Below are positions 25,275-32,316 of a DNA stretch of 37,580 bases, piece by piece. The notes under the pieces are model-generated. The model saw only the letters and a list, made by a program, of their open reading frames with translations, ran no database searches and was not told the DNA's origin. Position 1 is the stretch's first letter. Each line of letters begins with the position of its first letter. The stretch lies in assembly GCF_009733815.1 (NCBI RefSeq), contig NZ_WNXY01000016.1:1-37580 (forward strand), given 5' to 3'. The position numbers were made by a program, and so were the translations under genes. The DNA is from Pseudactinotalea suaedae (GTDB lineage: Bacteria; Actinomycetota; Actinomycetes; Actinomycetales; Beutenbergiaceae).

Positions 25275-25347
25275 GAGGTCAGATTGTCCATGTTTCTGGT
25301 GCGACCGTCCATAGCGGCCGGCCGCGGCTCCCGGCACGCTGGGAGTC
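25275..25347. promoter_or_regulatory. AraC/dioxygenase divergent promoter with direct repeats
   Basis: The heptamers TGTCCAT (25285-25291) and CGTCCAT (25306-25312) are 21 bases apart, i.e. two helical turns, the usual layout for an AraC-family dimer. Reading minus, the araC promoter itself seems to be TGGACG (25311-25306), a 17-base spacer and GACAAT (25288-25283), so the two repeats cover its -35 and -10. Binding would both repress the regulator gene and affect the opposite promoter. The assignment is from sequence only. Confidence 0.6.
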
Positions 25348-26163
25348 ATGACAACCCTTGTGACCGCAACCGCCACCCGCCGCGAGCAGTACGACCGGGA
25401 CGGCGTCGTCCAGGTCGAGGGCCTGCTCGACGCTGCGGAGATCGCCACCATCCGCGAGGCCTTCATGGAGCAGGTGGCGCGGGACCGCACCGCCGTCGGC
25501 GCCGTGAGCGAGGTCGCCGACGACGACGTCCTCTCCCGCTACCCCCGCTTCATGCAGCCTCACCGGCGGCCCGACCTCGAGATCGGTCGGATCGCCCGGA
25601 GGTACCTGAGCGACCGCCGCATCGTCGACGCCCTCACCGAGCTGGTCGGCCCGGTCTACGGCGCCCAGTCGATGTTCTACTTCAAGCCGCCGAGCGCCCG
25701 CGGCCAGGCGATGCACCAGGACAACTACTTCCTGCGCGCCCACCCCGAGACCTGCCTGGCCGCCTGGATCGCCGTCGACGACTGCGACGCCGAGAACGGT
25801 GCCCTCTCGGTGGTGCCGGGATCGCACACGATGGAGGTCGTCTGCCCCGAGGAGGCCGACGCCGAGGAGTCCTTCACGAGCGGCCTCGTGCGGCCACCCG
25901 AGGGCATGGAGGCCGTGCAGACGACGATGAGGGCCGGCGACGTGCTGTTCTTCCACGGCAGCCTCGTGCACGGATCGCTGCCGAACACCTCGACCGACCG
26001 GTTCCGCCGCTCGCTGATCCTGCACTTCGTGCCGCAGGCCAGCGTCGAGATCTCGCGCTTCTACCTGCCGCTCGTCGACCCGCTCACGGGCGCCGACGTC
26101 ACGATCGACGAGGCGACCGGTGGCGGCCCGTGCGGCGAGGTCTGGGAGGGCGGCGCGCACTGA
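25348..26163 (+). CDS. Phytanoyl-CoA dioxygenase family protein (PhyH)
   Basis: A 271-aa Fe(II)/2-oxoglutarate-type oxygenase. Metal ligands: His123 and Asp125 in AMHQDNYF and the distal His208 in SLVHGSLPN; Arg219-221 in DRFRRS would hold 2-oxoglutarate. WIAVDDCDAENGALSVVPGSH is the conserved core. The family's actinobacterial members may act on phytanoyl-like chains or on small natural products; no CoA-specific segment was seen. Start ATG 25348 with GGGAG 2 bases away. It is convergent with cofE (6-base gap) and divergent from the AraC gene, so it is likely induced through that regulator. Confidence 0.88.
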   Translation: MTTLVTATATRREQYDRDGVVQVEGLLDAAEIATIREAFMEQVARDRTAVGAVSEVADDDVLSRYPRFMQPHRRPDLEIGRIARRYLSDRRIVDALTELVGPVYGAQSMFYFKPPSARGQAMHQDNYFLRAHPETCLAAWIAVDDCDAENGALSVVPGSHTMEVVCPEEADAEESFTSGLVRPPEGMEAVQTTMRAGDVLFFHGSLVHGSLPNTSTDRFRRSLILHFVPQASVEISRFYLPLVDPLTGADVTIDEATGGGPCGEVWEGGAH

Positions 26164-26169
26164 CGGCGC

Positions 26170-26904
26170 TCACGACCCGGTGCGGAACATGTCCTCCTCG
26201 GGACTGCGCACCACCACGCGAGCGCCAGGGCCGTCGTCGGGAGTGATCGTGGCTCCCGAGCCACGCACGACGGCGATCGGTCGCCCGCCGACCTTGCCCT
26301 TGACCAGGTCGGCTGCCGCGGCGATCTCGTCGGCGACGGCGACGACGGTCGCCTGCAGCTCGCGGCCGTGGGAGTCGTCGGTGCCGCGCAGGTCGGCGAT
26401 CGGGTGCAGCCCGGCCGCGCCGATCGCGATGTCGGCGATGCCGCGGCGCCAGGGCCGGCCCACGGTGTCGGTGACGAGAACGCCCGGTCGCACACCGAGC
26501 CGGGCGTTGAGCCCGCGCCGGAGCCGACGGGCGGACTCGTCAGGGTCCTTCGGCAGCAGCAGCACCGTGCCGTGGGGGACGTTGCTGGCGTCGATGCCGG
26601 CGGCCGCGAGCACGAGCCCGTGATGGGTCTCGACGATCCGCAGCACCGACCCGTCCGGGTTCTCGCGGCGGGCGACCTCCCGCACCGACTCGGCGTCGAT
26701 CAGCGCCTCTCGGTCGCGGGCGGGAGCCAGCCGACCCTCGGCCTTGGCGACGATCTTGCTGGCGACGACCACCACGTCGTCGCCCGTGATGCCCTCGGAG
26801 CCGTCGGGCCAGGTCAGCCCGGCGAGGATCGGGGTGAGCACCGCGGCGAGGTCGGTGCCCGAGGTGATCTGCGGCAGCCCGTCGGGCGCCTGGGCGAGCA
26901 GCAA
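26170..26904 (-). CDS. cofE: Coenzyme F420-0:L-glutamate ligase (CofE)
   Basis: Adds glutamate residues to F420-0 to make F420-2 and longer tails, using GTP. It is 244 aa, the CofE/FbiB-N length. Segments: [19 protein letters not shown] (N-terminus), [17 protein letters not shown] with the metal/GTP site, [51 protein letters not shown] and [14 protein letters not shown]. There is no C-terminal nitroreductase-like FbiB domain. The start is a rare TTG at 26904, supported by GAGGAG 6 bases upstream; a short alternative would lack the conserved N-terminal strand. It begins 15 bases after the F420-oxidoreductase stop, in the same operon. No fbiC, cofC or cofD is in the window. Confidence 0.9.
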   Translation of the reverse strand: MLLAQAPDGLPQITSGTDLAAVLTPILAGLTWPDGSEGITGDDVVVVASKIVAKAEGRLAPARDREALIDAESVREVARRENPDGSVLRIVETHHGLVLAAAGIDASNVPHGTVLLLPKDPDESARRLRRGLNARLGVRPGVLVTDTVGRPWRRGIADIAIGAAGLHPIADLRGTDDSHGRELQATVVAVADEIAAAADLVKGKVGGRPIAVVRGSGATITPDDGPGARVVVRSPEEDMFRTGS

Positions 26905-26919
26905 GTCTGACTCCTCGGG

Positions 26920-27918
26920 TTAGCGGCTGAGCGCAGGCAGCACGGCGGAGGAGAAGGTCTCGATCCACTCGCGCTGGTTGCGGCCGACGTTGTGCAGGTA
27001 AACCCGGTCGAAACCGAGGTCGAGATAGCGCTGGATCTCGGCGCGGTGCCGGTCGGGGTCGGCGGAGATCACCATGCGGCCCTCGAAGTCCTCGGGCCGC
27101 ACCATCTTCGCGATCTGCGCGAGCTCGAACGGGCTGCGGATGTCCGACTTGGGGAACCGCATGCCGCCGTTGGGCCACTCCAGGAGGGCGTTCGCCATCG
27201 CCTCCTCGTCGGTCGGTGCCCAGGACAGGTGGAGCTGGACGACCTTCGGCATGGTGGCCGCGTCCTTGCCGCCCTCACGCGCGCCGGCGGCGAACCGGGC
27301 CAGCAGCACCGCGATCTTCTCCAGCGGCGCACCCATGGTGATCAGCCCGTCGGCGTGACGCCCGGCGCGGCGTGCGGTCACCGGGCCGGCTGTGGCCACG
27401 AGGATCTCCGGCGGCACCTCCGGCATGGTCCACAGCCGCGTGGACTCGAGCCGGTAGTACTCGCCCGCGTGCTTGTGGTCCTTGCCCGCCAGGCTGTTGC
27501 TGAACAGCTTGTGGATGATGTCGATCGCCTCGAACATCCGGTTGATGCGCTCGGGAGCCTCCGGCCAGTACGGCGCGACCACATGCTCGTTGATCGCCTC
27601 GCCGGAGCCGACACCGAGCCAGTGCCGCCCCGGGTACATCGCGGCGAGCGTCGCGCTCGCCTGGGCGACGACGGCGGGGTGGTACCGGAAGGTCGGTGCC
27701 GTCACACCCGTGCCGAGATCACCACGGGTGCGTTCGCCTGCGGCGGTGAGGACGTTCCACACGAAGGCCGCCTGGCCCTGCTGCGGGACCCAGGGCTGGA
27801 AGTGGTCGGCCGCCATCACCCCGGAGAAGCCGCGCTGCTCGGCGAGCACGCAGTAGTCGAGGACCTCCAGCGGGGCGAACTGGCCCAGCATGGCCGCGTA
27901 GCCGATGGTCGCCGCCAC
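26920..27918 (-). CDS. F420-dependent LLM-class oxidoreductase, Fgd-like (G6PDH family)
   Basis: A 332-aa TIM-barrel oxidoreductase that uses F420. Compared with M. tuberculosis Fgd1 it has the same pattern: IGYAAMLGQFAPLEVLDYCVLAEQRG, ADHFQPW, LGTGVTAPTFRYHPAVVAQA, LGVGSGEAINEHVV and GEYYRLE. The substrate (sugar phosphate or other alcohol) is not fixed; F420 family TIGR03557 is the best guess. GTG 27918 is 3 bases after the SelW-like stop, so they are coupled; AGGC is very near. It precedes cofE by 15 bases. The operon thus pairs an enzyme that uses F420 with one that completes it. Confidence 0.87.
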   Translation of the reverse strand: MAATIGYAAMLGQFAPLEVLDYCVLAEQRGFSGVMAADHFQPWVPQQGQAAFVWNVLTAAGERTRGDLGTGVTAPTFRYHPAVVAQASATLAAMYPGRHWLGVGSGEAINEHVVAPYWPEAPERINRMFEAIDIIHKLFSNSLAGKDHKHAGEYYRLESTRLWTMPEVPPEILVATAGPVTARRAGRHADGLITMGAPLEKIAVLLARFAAGAREGGKDAATMPKVVQLHLSWAPTDEEAMANALLEWPNGGMRFPKSDIRSPFELAQIAKMVRPEDFEGRMVISADPDRHRAEIQRYLDLGFDRVYLHNVGRNQREWIETFSSAVLPALSR

Positions 27919-27921
27919 GCC

Positions 27922-28215
27922 TCAGCCCTCGGCTGCGCGGTCGGTGTGGCCGAGGCTCAGCCCCGGTGCGACCAGGTCACGGACGCGCCGCTTGAGGTCG
28001 CCGATGTCGGGGAACCCGCCGTCGGTCTTGCGGTTCCACACCGTCTCCTCGCCGACCTCGATCCGGAAGATCGCGCCGTGGGCCGGTACGAGCAGCACCC
28101 CGGCCAACGCGTCACCGAACGTCTGCAGCAGCTCGCCGGCGTACCACTGCGCACGCAGCAGCCAGCGGCAGTCGGTGCAGTACCGGATGGTCACGGTGCC
28201 CTCGGTGCTCGCCAC
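27922..28215 (-). CDS. SelT/SelW/SelH (Rdx) family protein, CxxC form
   Basis: A 97-aa thioredoxin-like protein. Its TIRYCTDCRWLLRAQW has Cys13 and Cys16, a CxxC redox motif in the position where eukaryotic members have Cys-x-x-Sec; GDALAGVLLVPAHGAIFRIEVG, ETVWNRK and GFPDIGDLKRRVRDLV complete the family pattern. The GTG at 28215 has GGGAGG with 8 bases between, fixing the start. It is the first gene of the SelW-Fgd-CofE operon. Its function is unknown; it may keep a thiol partner reduced. Confidence 0.85.
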   Translation of the reverse strand: MASTEGTVTIRYCTDCRWLLRAQWYAGELLQTFGDALAGVLLVPAHGAIFRIEVGEETVWNRKTDGGFPDIGDLKRRVRDLVAPGLSLGHTDRAAEG

Positions 28216-28271
28216 ACCCCGATCCTCCCAGGTCCGCGCCACTCTGCTCTCCCCGGCAGCGCCCGCGCTCG

Positions 28272-28335
28272 AGATCGCACGTCGACGGCGAGATCGCACG
28301 GTGCGCAGTCCGGTCTCGCCGTCGATGTGCGATCT
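28272..28335. repeat. Large inverted repeat: 22-base arms, 20-base loop
   Basis: Left arm 28272-28293, right arm 28314-28335; they pair at 21 of 22 positions and the single mismatch can form a G-U pair in RNA. The arm starts AGATCGCAC. The loop again contains GAGATCGCAC (its 5' copy at 28271-28280, second copy 28290-28299), so the motif occurs twice direct and once inverted. It lies between the GH4 gene end (28379) and the SelW-like gene start (28215). It could be a terminator for the GH4 transcript or an intergenic repeat such as REP; there is no T-run. Confidence 0.85.
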
Positions 28336-28378
28336 GGGCTGGGGTGGGGTGGCGGTGGCTGCCGGGCGCGCCCGGCGC

Positions 28379-29710
28379 TCAGGGCCGGGTCAGCACCTCA
28401 CGCAGCAGCGGCTCGGCGGCGAGGTAGCCGTCGACGAGCTGCCTGCCCAGCTCGGGCGAGCGCACCAGCGGGTGCTCGGCGAATGCGCGCCACGCCAGCT
28501 CGCGCGAGCCGCTGCGGGCCGCCTCGATCGCGAGCCGCTCGCTCGCCTTCACCGAGGTGACGAGCCCCAGCTGGGCCAGCGTCAGGGGCGCGTGCGGACC
28601 GACGGGCCGGGCACCGCCGGCGTCCACGTGAGCGGACACCTCGATGACGGCGTCGTCGGGCAGCGTCGGGATCACGCCGTCGTTCGCGAGGTTGAGGATC
28701 ATCCAGGCAGGCGCGCCGGTCAGCAGCGCGGCCATGAGGTCGACGGCGACCTCGTGGTAGCCGCCGCCCTCGCGCTGGCCGCCGGAGAGGTCGGTGTGCT
28801 CGCGGGTCCGGGCGTCGGCCATGTAGGTGTTCTCACGCTCGGCGAGCGCGGCCTTCCAGCGCTGCGCCGCACCCTCGCCGGGCCCGGCTTCGAAGAACGC
28901 GGCCTGCTGCCGGGCGAGGAACTCCGCACGGCCAGGGCCGGCCTGTTCGCGCGCGGCTGATGGCTCGTAGTAGTGGAGGTACTCCCCCGGCAGGGAGCCG
29001 AGCGCCTGCAACCACTCCACGTCGTAGAGCGCGGCCTCGTCCAGCCGCAGCAGCAACCGGCGGTCGGCGAGCAAGGCGGGCAGGTGGTCCGCGCCGTCGT
29101 GCTCGAGCGAACGCAGCCAGCCGAGGTGGTTGAGGCCGAGGTAGTCGCCGGTGACCTCGCGCTGCGGCAGCCGGAGGGCGCGGGCAGCGCTGCGCAGGAG
29201 CCCGATCGGCGTGTCGCAGATGCCGACCACCCGGTCGCCCAGGTGGGTGCGCATCGCCTCGGTCACCAGACCCGCCGGGTTGGTGAAGGAGACGACCCAC
29301 GCCTGGGGCGCGACGTCGGCGACGAGGCGAGCGACGCCGTCGACCACCGGAACGGTCCGCATCGCATAGGCGAGGCCTCCGGGACCGATCGTCTCCTGCC
29401 CGAGGACCCCGAGGTCGCGCGCGACCTGCTCGTCGCGCACCCGGCCCTCGGTGCCGCCGACGCGCATCGCGGAGAACAGCACGTCGGTGTTCTCGACGGC
29501 GGAGCGCAGGTCGGTCTCCAGGCGCACCCGGGGTGCATCGGGGCGTCCGGCGAGCTGCTCGGCGACCACGGCGGCGATCACCTGGAGGCGCGCGGGGTCG
29601 AGGTCGTAGAGGACGATCTGGTCGATGTCCACGCGCGAGCGTGCGCCCGCCACGGAGTCGACCACGAGCGGGACCCGGAACCCGCCACCACCGAGGATCG
29701 TCAGCTGCAC
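28379..29710 (-). CDS. Family 4 glycosidase (6-phospho-beta-glucosidase-like)
   Basis: GH4 enzymes split glycosides by an NAD- and Mn-dependent oxidation-elimination mechanism. The protein is 443 aa from GTG 29710 (MQLTILGGGGFRVPLV, the normal GH4 start). A start at GTG 29719 would add 3 residues. The metal-site Cys165 is in GICDTPIG and His195 in LGLNHLGW, as in 6-phospho-beta-glucosidases; TNPAGLVTEAM is also a family segment. A -10-like TAGCGT (29723-29718) ends 7 bases before 29710, suggesting a leaderless mRNA. It is divergent from the sugar kinase. No PTS gene is in the window, so whether the substrate is a phosphosugar is open. Confidence 0.88.
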   Translation of the reverse strand: MQLTILGGGGFRVPLVVDSVAGARSRVDIDQIVLYDLDPARLQVIAAVVAEQLAGRPDAPRVRLETDLRSAVENTDVLFSAMRVGGTEGRVRDEQVARDLGVLGQETIGPGGLAYAMRTVPVVDGVARLVADVAPQAWVVSFTNPAGLVTEAMRTHLGDRVVGICDTPIGLLRSAARALRLPQREVTGDYLGLNHLGWLRSLEHDGADHLPALLADRRLLLRLDEAALYDVEWLQALGSLPGEYLHYYEPSAAREQAGPGRAEFLARQQAAFFEAGPGEGAAQRWKAALAERENTYMADARTREHTDLSGGQREGGGYHEVAVDLMAALLTGAPAWMILNLANDGVIPTLPDDAVIEVSAHVDAGGARPVGPHAPLTLAQLGLVTSVKASERLAIEAARSGSRELAWRAFAEHPLVRSPELGRQLVDGYLAAEPLLREVLTRP

Positions 29711-29717
29711 ATCGGTC

Positions 29718-29723
29718 ACGCTA
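29718..29723 (-). promoter_or_regulatory. Candidate -10 of a leaderless GH4 transcript
   Basis: On the minus strand TAGCGT fits TANNNT, and GTG 29710 comes 7 bases after it, the usual -10 to start distance. The identical hexamer precedes the ArsR start (30842-30847) at 6 bases. No Shine-Dalgarno is present, which supports leaderless initiation. Confidence 0.5.
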
Positions 29724-29742
29724 CCGGTGGCAGACTCCTCGC

Positions 29743-30804
29743 ATGGACGAGGAGCCCGAGCTCGACCTCCTGCTCGCAGGCACCGTGTTCTTCGACCTGG
29801 TGTTCACCGGGCTGCCGCACGAGCCGCGGCCGGGCACCGAGGTGTGGACCGAGGGGATGGGTTCCTCTCCGGGCGGGATCGCGAACCTCGCGGTGGCGGC
29901 GTCCCGGCTCGGGCTGCGCACCGCGCTGGCCTCGGGGTTCGGGGACGACCTCTACGCCGACTGGCTGTGGGGCGTGCTGCGCGACCAGGAGCGCATCGAC
30001 CTGAGCTACTCGCGACGCCACCCCGGCGAGCACACGCCGGTGACGGTCGCGCTCAGCTACGACGACGACCGCGCGTTCGTCACGCACGGGCACGGCTGGC
30101 CCACGCCCACCGGCGAGATGCTGGCGGACCCGCCCCGGACCCGCGCCGTGCTGGTGGACCTCGGCGACCAGGGGGTGCGTGCGGAGACCTGGTGGCGGCG
30201 CGCGGCCGCTGATGGCGCCCTGGTGTTCGCCACCGCCGGCTGGGACCCCGCCGAGCAGTGGGACCCCCGGATCCTCGAGGATCTGGCGGGCTGCCACGCG
30301 TTCGTCCCCAACGCCGTCGAGGCGATGGGCTACACGCGGACCGCGTCGGTCGACGCCGCCCTGGACGCCCTCGCCGAGCGGGTGCCGCTGGCCATCGTCA
30401 CGCAGGGTCGCGCGGGCGTCAGCGCCATCGACACCTCCACGAGCGAGCGTGCCAGCGTGCCCGCGGTCCCGGTCGCCGCGATCGACACGACCGGGGCGGG
30501 TGACGTGTTCGCCGCCGCCGTGGTGCTGGGGACGTTGAGCGGGTGGCCGTTGCGCAAGCGGTTGGCCTTCGCGGCGTTGTGCTCGGCGCTCGCGGTCACG
30601 CAGGTGGGCGGATCGCTGGCCGCTCCCGGGTGGGGCGACGTGGCGGACTGGTGGCGCGAGCACGGATCGCCCGACGACGGCGACCCGGCGGCTCGGGATC
30701 TCGCCGAGCGGTACTCGTTCCTGCCCGACTGCCTGCGCGGCGTCGAGACCCCGCGCGTGCGTCGCGCCGAGGCCACGATCGCGCGGTTCTCGGACGCAGG
30801 CTGA
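29743..30804 (+). CDS. PfkB-family carbohydrate kinase
   Basis: A 353-aa ribokinase-type kinase. Substrate-binding pair GG at SSPGGIANLAVAASRLGL (41-58), ATP site AIDTTGAGDVFAAAVVLG, where the Asp of GAGD is the catalytic base, and VTQGRAGVSAID upstream of it. The C-terminal 60 residues after the core (WWREHGSPDD...) are an extension. ATG 29743 lacks a Shine-Dalgarno. It shares a 32-base divergent region with the GH4 gene, suggesting that the two are regulated together: the glycosidase would release a sugar that the kinase phosphorylates. The sugar is unknown. Confidence 0.9.
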   Translation: MDEEPELDLLLAGTVFFDLVFTGLPHEPRPGTEVWTEGMGSSPGGIANLAVAASRLGLRTALASGFGDDLYADWLWGVLRDQERIDLSYSRRHPGEHTPVTVALSYDDDRAFVTHGHGWPTPTGEMLADPPRTRAVLVDLGDQGVRAETWWRRAAADGALVFATAGWDPAEQWDPRILEDLAGCHAFVPNAVEAMGYTRTASVDAALDALAERVPLAIVTQGRAGVSAIDTSTSERASVPAVPVAAIDTTGAGDVFAAAVVLGTLSGWPLRKRLAFAALCSALAVTQVGGSLAAPGWGDVADWWREHGSPDDGDPAARDLAERYSFLPDCLRGVETPRVRRAEATIARFSDAG

Positions 30805-30823
30805 TCCACAAATAGGTATGAGT

Positions 30824-30847
30824 ACAAGCGCGCGTTTGTGCTAGCGT
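30824..30847 (+). promoter_or_regulatory. ArsR operator and leaderless promoter
   Basis: ACAAGCGCGCGTTTGT (30824-30839) is a nearly perfect 16-base dyad, and a wider CACAAA (30807-30812) / TTTGTG (30835-30840) pair is also present. Directly after it is TAGCGT (30842-30847, TANNNT); the ArsR GTG follows 6 bases later, so the mRNA is probably leaderless. Placing the dyad between -35 and -10 suits autorepression by the ArsR protein. Confidence 0.62.
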
Positions 30848-30853
30848 CGGCGT

Positions 30854-31174
30854 GTGACCGCAGCAGTCGACCTCGACCAGGCGTTCCGCGCGCTGGCCGA
30901 CCCGAACCGGCGCACGATCCTGCGGCTCGTGCGTGACGAGCCGCGCTCGGTGGGCGAGGTCGCGGGCGCCGCGCAGCTCTCGCAGCAGACGACCTCGCAC
31001 CACCTCAAGGTGCTCCGCGAGTGCGGCCTGGTCAGCAGCACCCGCCAGGGCACGCGCCACCTGTTCGTGGTGGAGACCGACGGGATCGCCGCCGTCCGCG
31101 ACTTCCTGGGCGACTTCTGGCCCACCCAGCTGGCGGCCCTCAAGGCTGCGGTCGAGAGGCGCCACGATGGCTGA
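30854..31174 (+). CDS. ArsR-family transcriptional repressor
   Basis: A 106-aa winged-helix regulator. DPNRRTILRLVRDEPRSVGEVAGAAQLSQQTTSHHLKVLRECGLVSSTRQGTRHLFVV contains the whole DNA-binding domain; the recognition helix is QQTTSHHLKVLRE. There are no cysteine metal-site residues in the usual CxC position, so it more likely senses something other than metals, as is usual for ArsR genes beside SRPBCC genes. It is the first of four overlapping genes and presumably represses them through the dyad upstream. Its end overlaps the SRPBCC start by 8 bases. Confidence 0.92.
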   Translation: MTAAVDLDQAFRALADPNRRTILRLVRDEPRSVGEVAGAAQLSQQTTSHHLKVLRECGLVSSTRQGTRHLFVVETDGIAAVRDFLGDFWPTQLAALKAAVERRHDG

Positions 31175-31622
31175 GCACCGCAGCTCGATCGAGATCGAGG
31201 CGGACCCGGAGACCGTGTTCGAGTTCCTCGTCACCGAGGCCGGCATGACGGCGTGGATGGGCCGGCACGCCGAGCTCGACCCTCGGGCCGGCGGCGTGTT
31301 CGCGGTGGACATCGCCGGGTACGCGATCCGCGGCTCCTACCTCGAGGTCGAGCGTCCCCACCGGGTGGTCGTGTCGTGGGGGATGTCGGGCAGCGCCGCG
31401 CTGCCACCGGGGGCCTCCGAGGTCGAGCTCACGCTGACCCCCACGGCCGCCGGCACGCGCGTGGACCTGCACCACCGCGGCCTGCCCGCCACCGAGGTGC
31501 CCGGGCACGCCGACGGCTGGGCGAACTTCCTGCCCCGCCTGGCGGTCGTCGGCGCCGGCGGCGACCCCGGACCCGACAGCTGGACCCCGCTCCCCGACCC
31601 ACCACGCACGGAGGAACCATGA
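31167..31622 (+). CDS. SRPBCC-family protein (AHSA1-like)
   Basis: A 151-aa START/Bet v1-like protein. It begins SSIEIEADPETVFEFLVTEAGMTAWMG and has the strand pattern AELDPRAGGVFAVDIAGYAIRGSYLEVERPHRVVVSWG, followed by SEVELTLTPTAAGTRVDLHHRGLP, the AHSA1 type. Such proteins bind hydrophobic ligands and commonly lie in ArsR operons. The start ATG 31167 is inside the ArsR end (8-base overlap), and its stop overlaps the next ATG in ATGA. Ligand not predictable. Confidence 0.9.
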   Translation: MAEHRSSIEIEADPETVFEFLVTEAGMTAWMGRHAELDPRAGGVFAVDIAGYAIRGSYLEVERPHRVVVSWGMSGSAALPPGASEVELTLTPTAAGTRVDLHHRGLPATEVPGHADGWANFLPRLAVVGAGGDPGPDSWTPLPDPPRTEEP

Positions 31623-31972
31623 GCACGCCACTGGAGACCGTCCTCGCCTACCACCGCTCGTGGACGAGCGGTGACGTCGAGACCGCCATGACGCACGTGG
31701 CCGACGCCGCGGTGTGCCACGCGCCGGGTGAGGACCTCGTCGGCAAGGACGCGTACCGAGAGTTCCTGGCCGGGTTCGCGCCGAACCTCACCGGTCTGAC
31801 CCACCTGGCGAGCCTGGCCGACGGCAACCGGGTCGCCTTGTTCTACCACCCGCACACCGCGGCGACCTCGACCGCCCCGGCGGCCGAGCTGTTCACGGTG
31901 CGCGACGGCCTCATCGTCGAGGACGTGCTGGCCTTCGACCGCCTGTCGTTTGGTCCGCCGGAGCTGGCGTGA
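31619..31972 (+). CDS. SnoaL-like (NTF2-fold) protein
   Basis: A 117-aa protein of the NTF2-like/SnoaL fold: TVLAYHRSWTSGDVETAMTHVADAAVCHAPG at the N-terminus, then GKDAYREFLAGFAPNL and AELFTVRDGLIVEDVLAFD. Many members are small isomerases or ligand binders with no firm function. Coupled to the SRPBCC gene by ATGA with GGAGG 5 bases upstream, and to the TfoX gene by GTGA. Confidence 0.87.
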   Translation: MSTPLETVLAYHRSWTSGDVETAMTHVADAAVCHAPGEDLVGKDAYREFLAGFAPNLTGLTHLASLADGNRVALFYHPHTAATSTAPAAELFTVRDGLIVEDVLAFDRLSFGPPELA

Positions 31973-32316
31973 GCACCGCCGCCGCGTCGCTGGTCGACCG
32001 CGTCCGCGCGGCGCTGGCGCACGAGGCCGACGTGCGTGAGGTCCGGATGTTCGGCGGGCTGTCCTTCATGGTGCGCGGCGCCATGCTGGTCGCGGCCCAC
32101 GGCGACGAGAGCCTGCTCGTCAGGGTCGACCCGGACCGCAGCGATGAGCTGCTCGCCCGTCCGGGTGCGGGACGCGCCGAGATGGGCACGGGCCGCGACA
32201 TGGGGCCGGGCTGGATCCGGGTCGACCGAGCAGGGCTGGCCGACGAGGACGACCTCGCGTTCTGGCTCGGCGCAGCCGGCGAGCACCACGCGCGCCTGGC
32301 GCCAGGTTCAGCCTGA
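31969..32316 (+). CDS. TfoX N-terminal domain protein
   Basis: A 115-aa protein of the TfoX/Sxy N-terminal type: REVRMFGGLSFMVRGAMLVAAHGDESLLVRVDP and MGPGWIRVDRAGLADEDDLAFWL. In gamma-proteobacteria TfoX controls competence, but this small domain is widespread in actinobacterial ArsR/SRPBCC operons where its function is unknown. The C-terminal helix-hairpin part of Sxy is absent. It is the last gene of the operon; its 3' end overlaps the convergent membrane-protein gene by 9 bases, and the two stop codons form TCAGCCTGA. Confidence 0.88.
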   Translation: MSTAAASLVDRVRAALAHEADVREVRMFGGLSFMVRGAMLVAAHGDESLLVRVDPDRSDELLARPGAGRAEMGTGRDMGPGWIRVDRAGLADEDDLAFWLGAAGEHHARLAPGSA

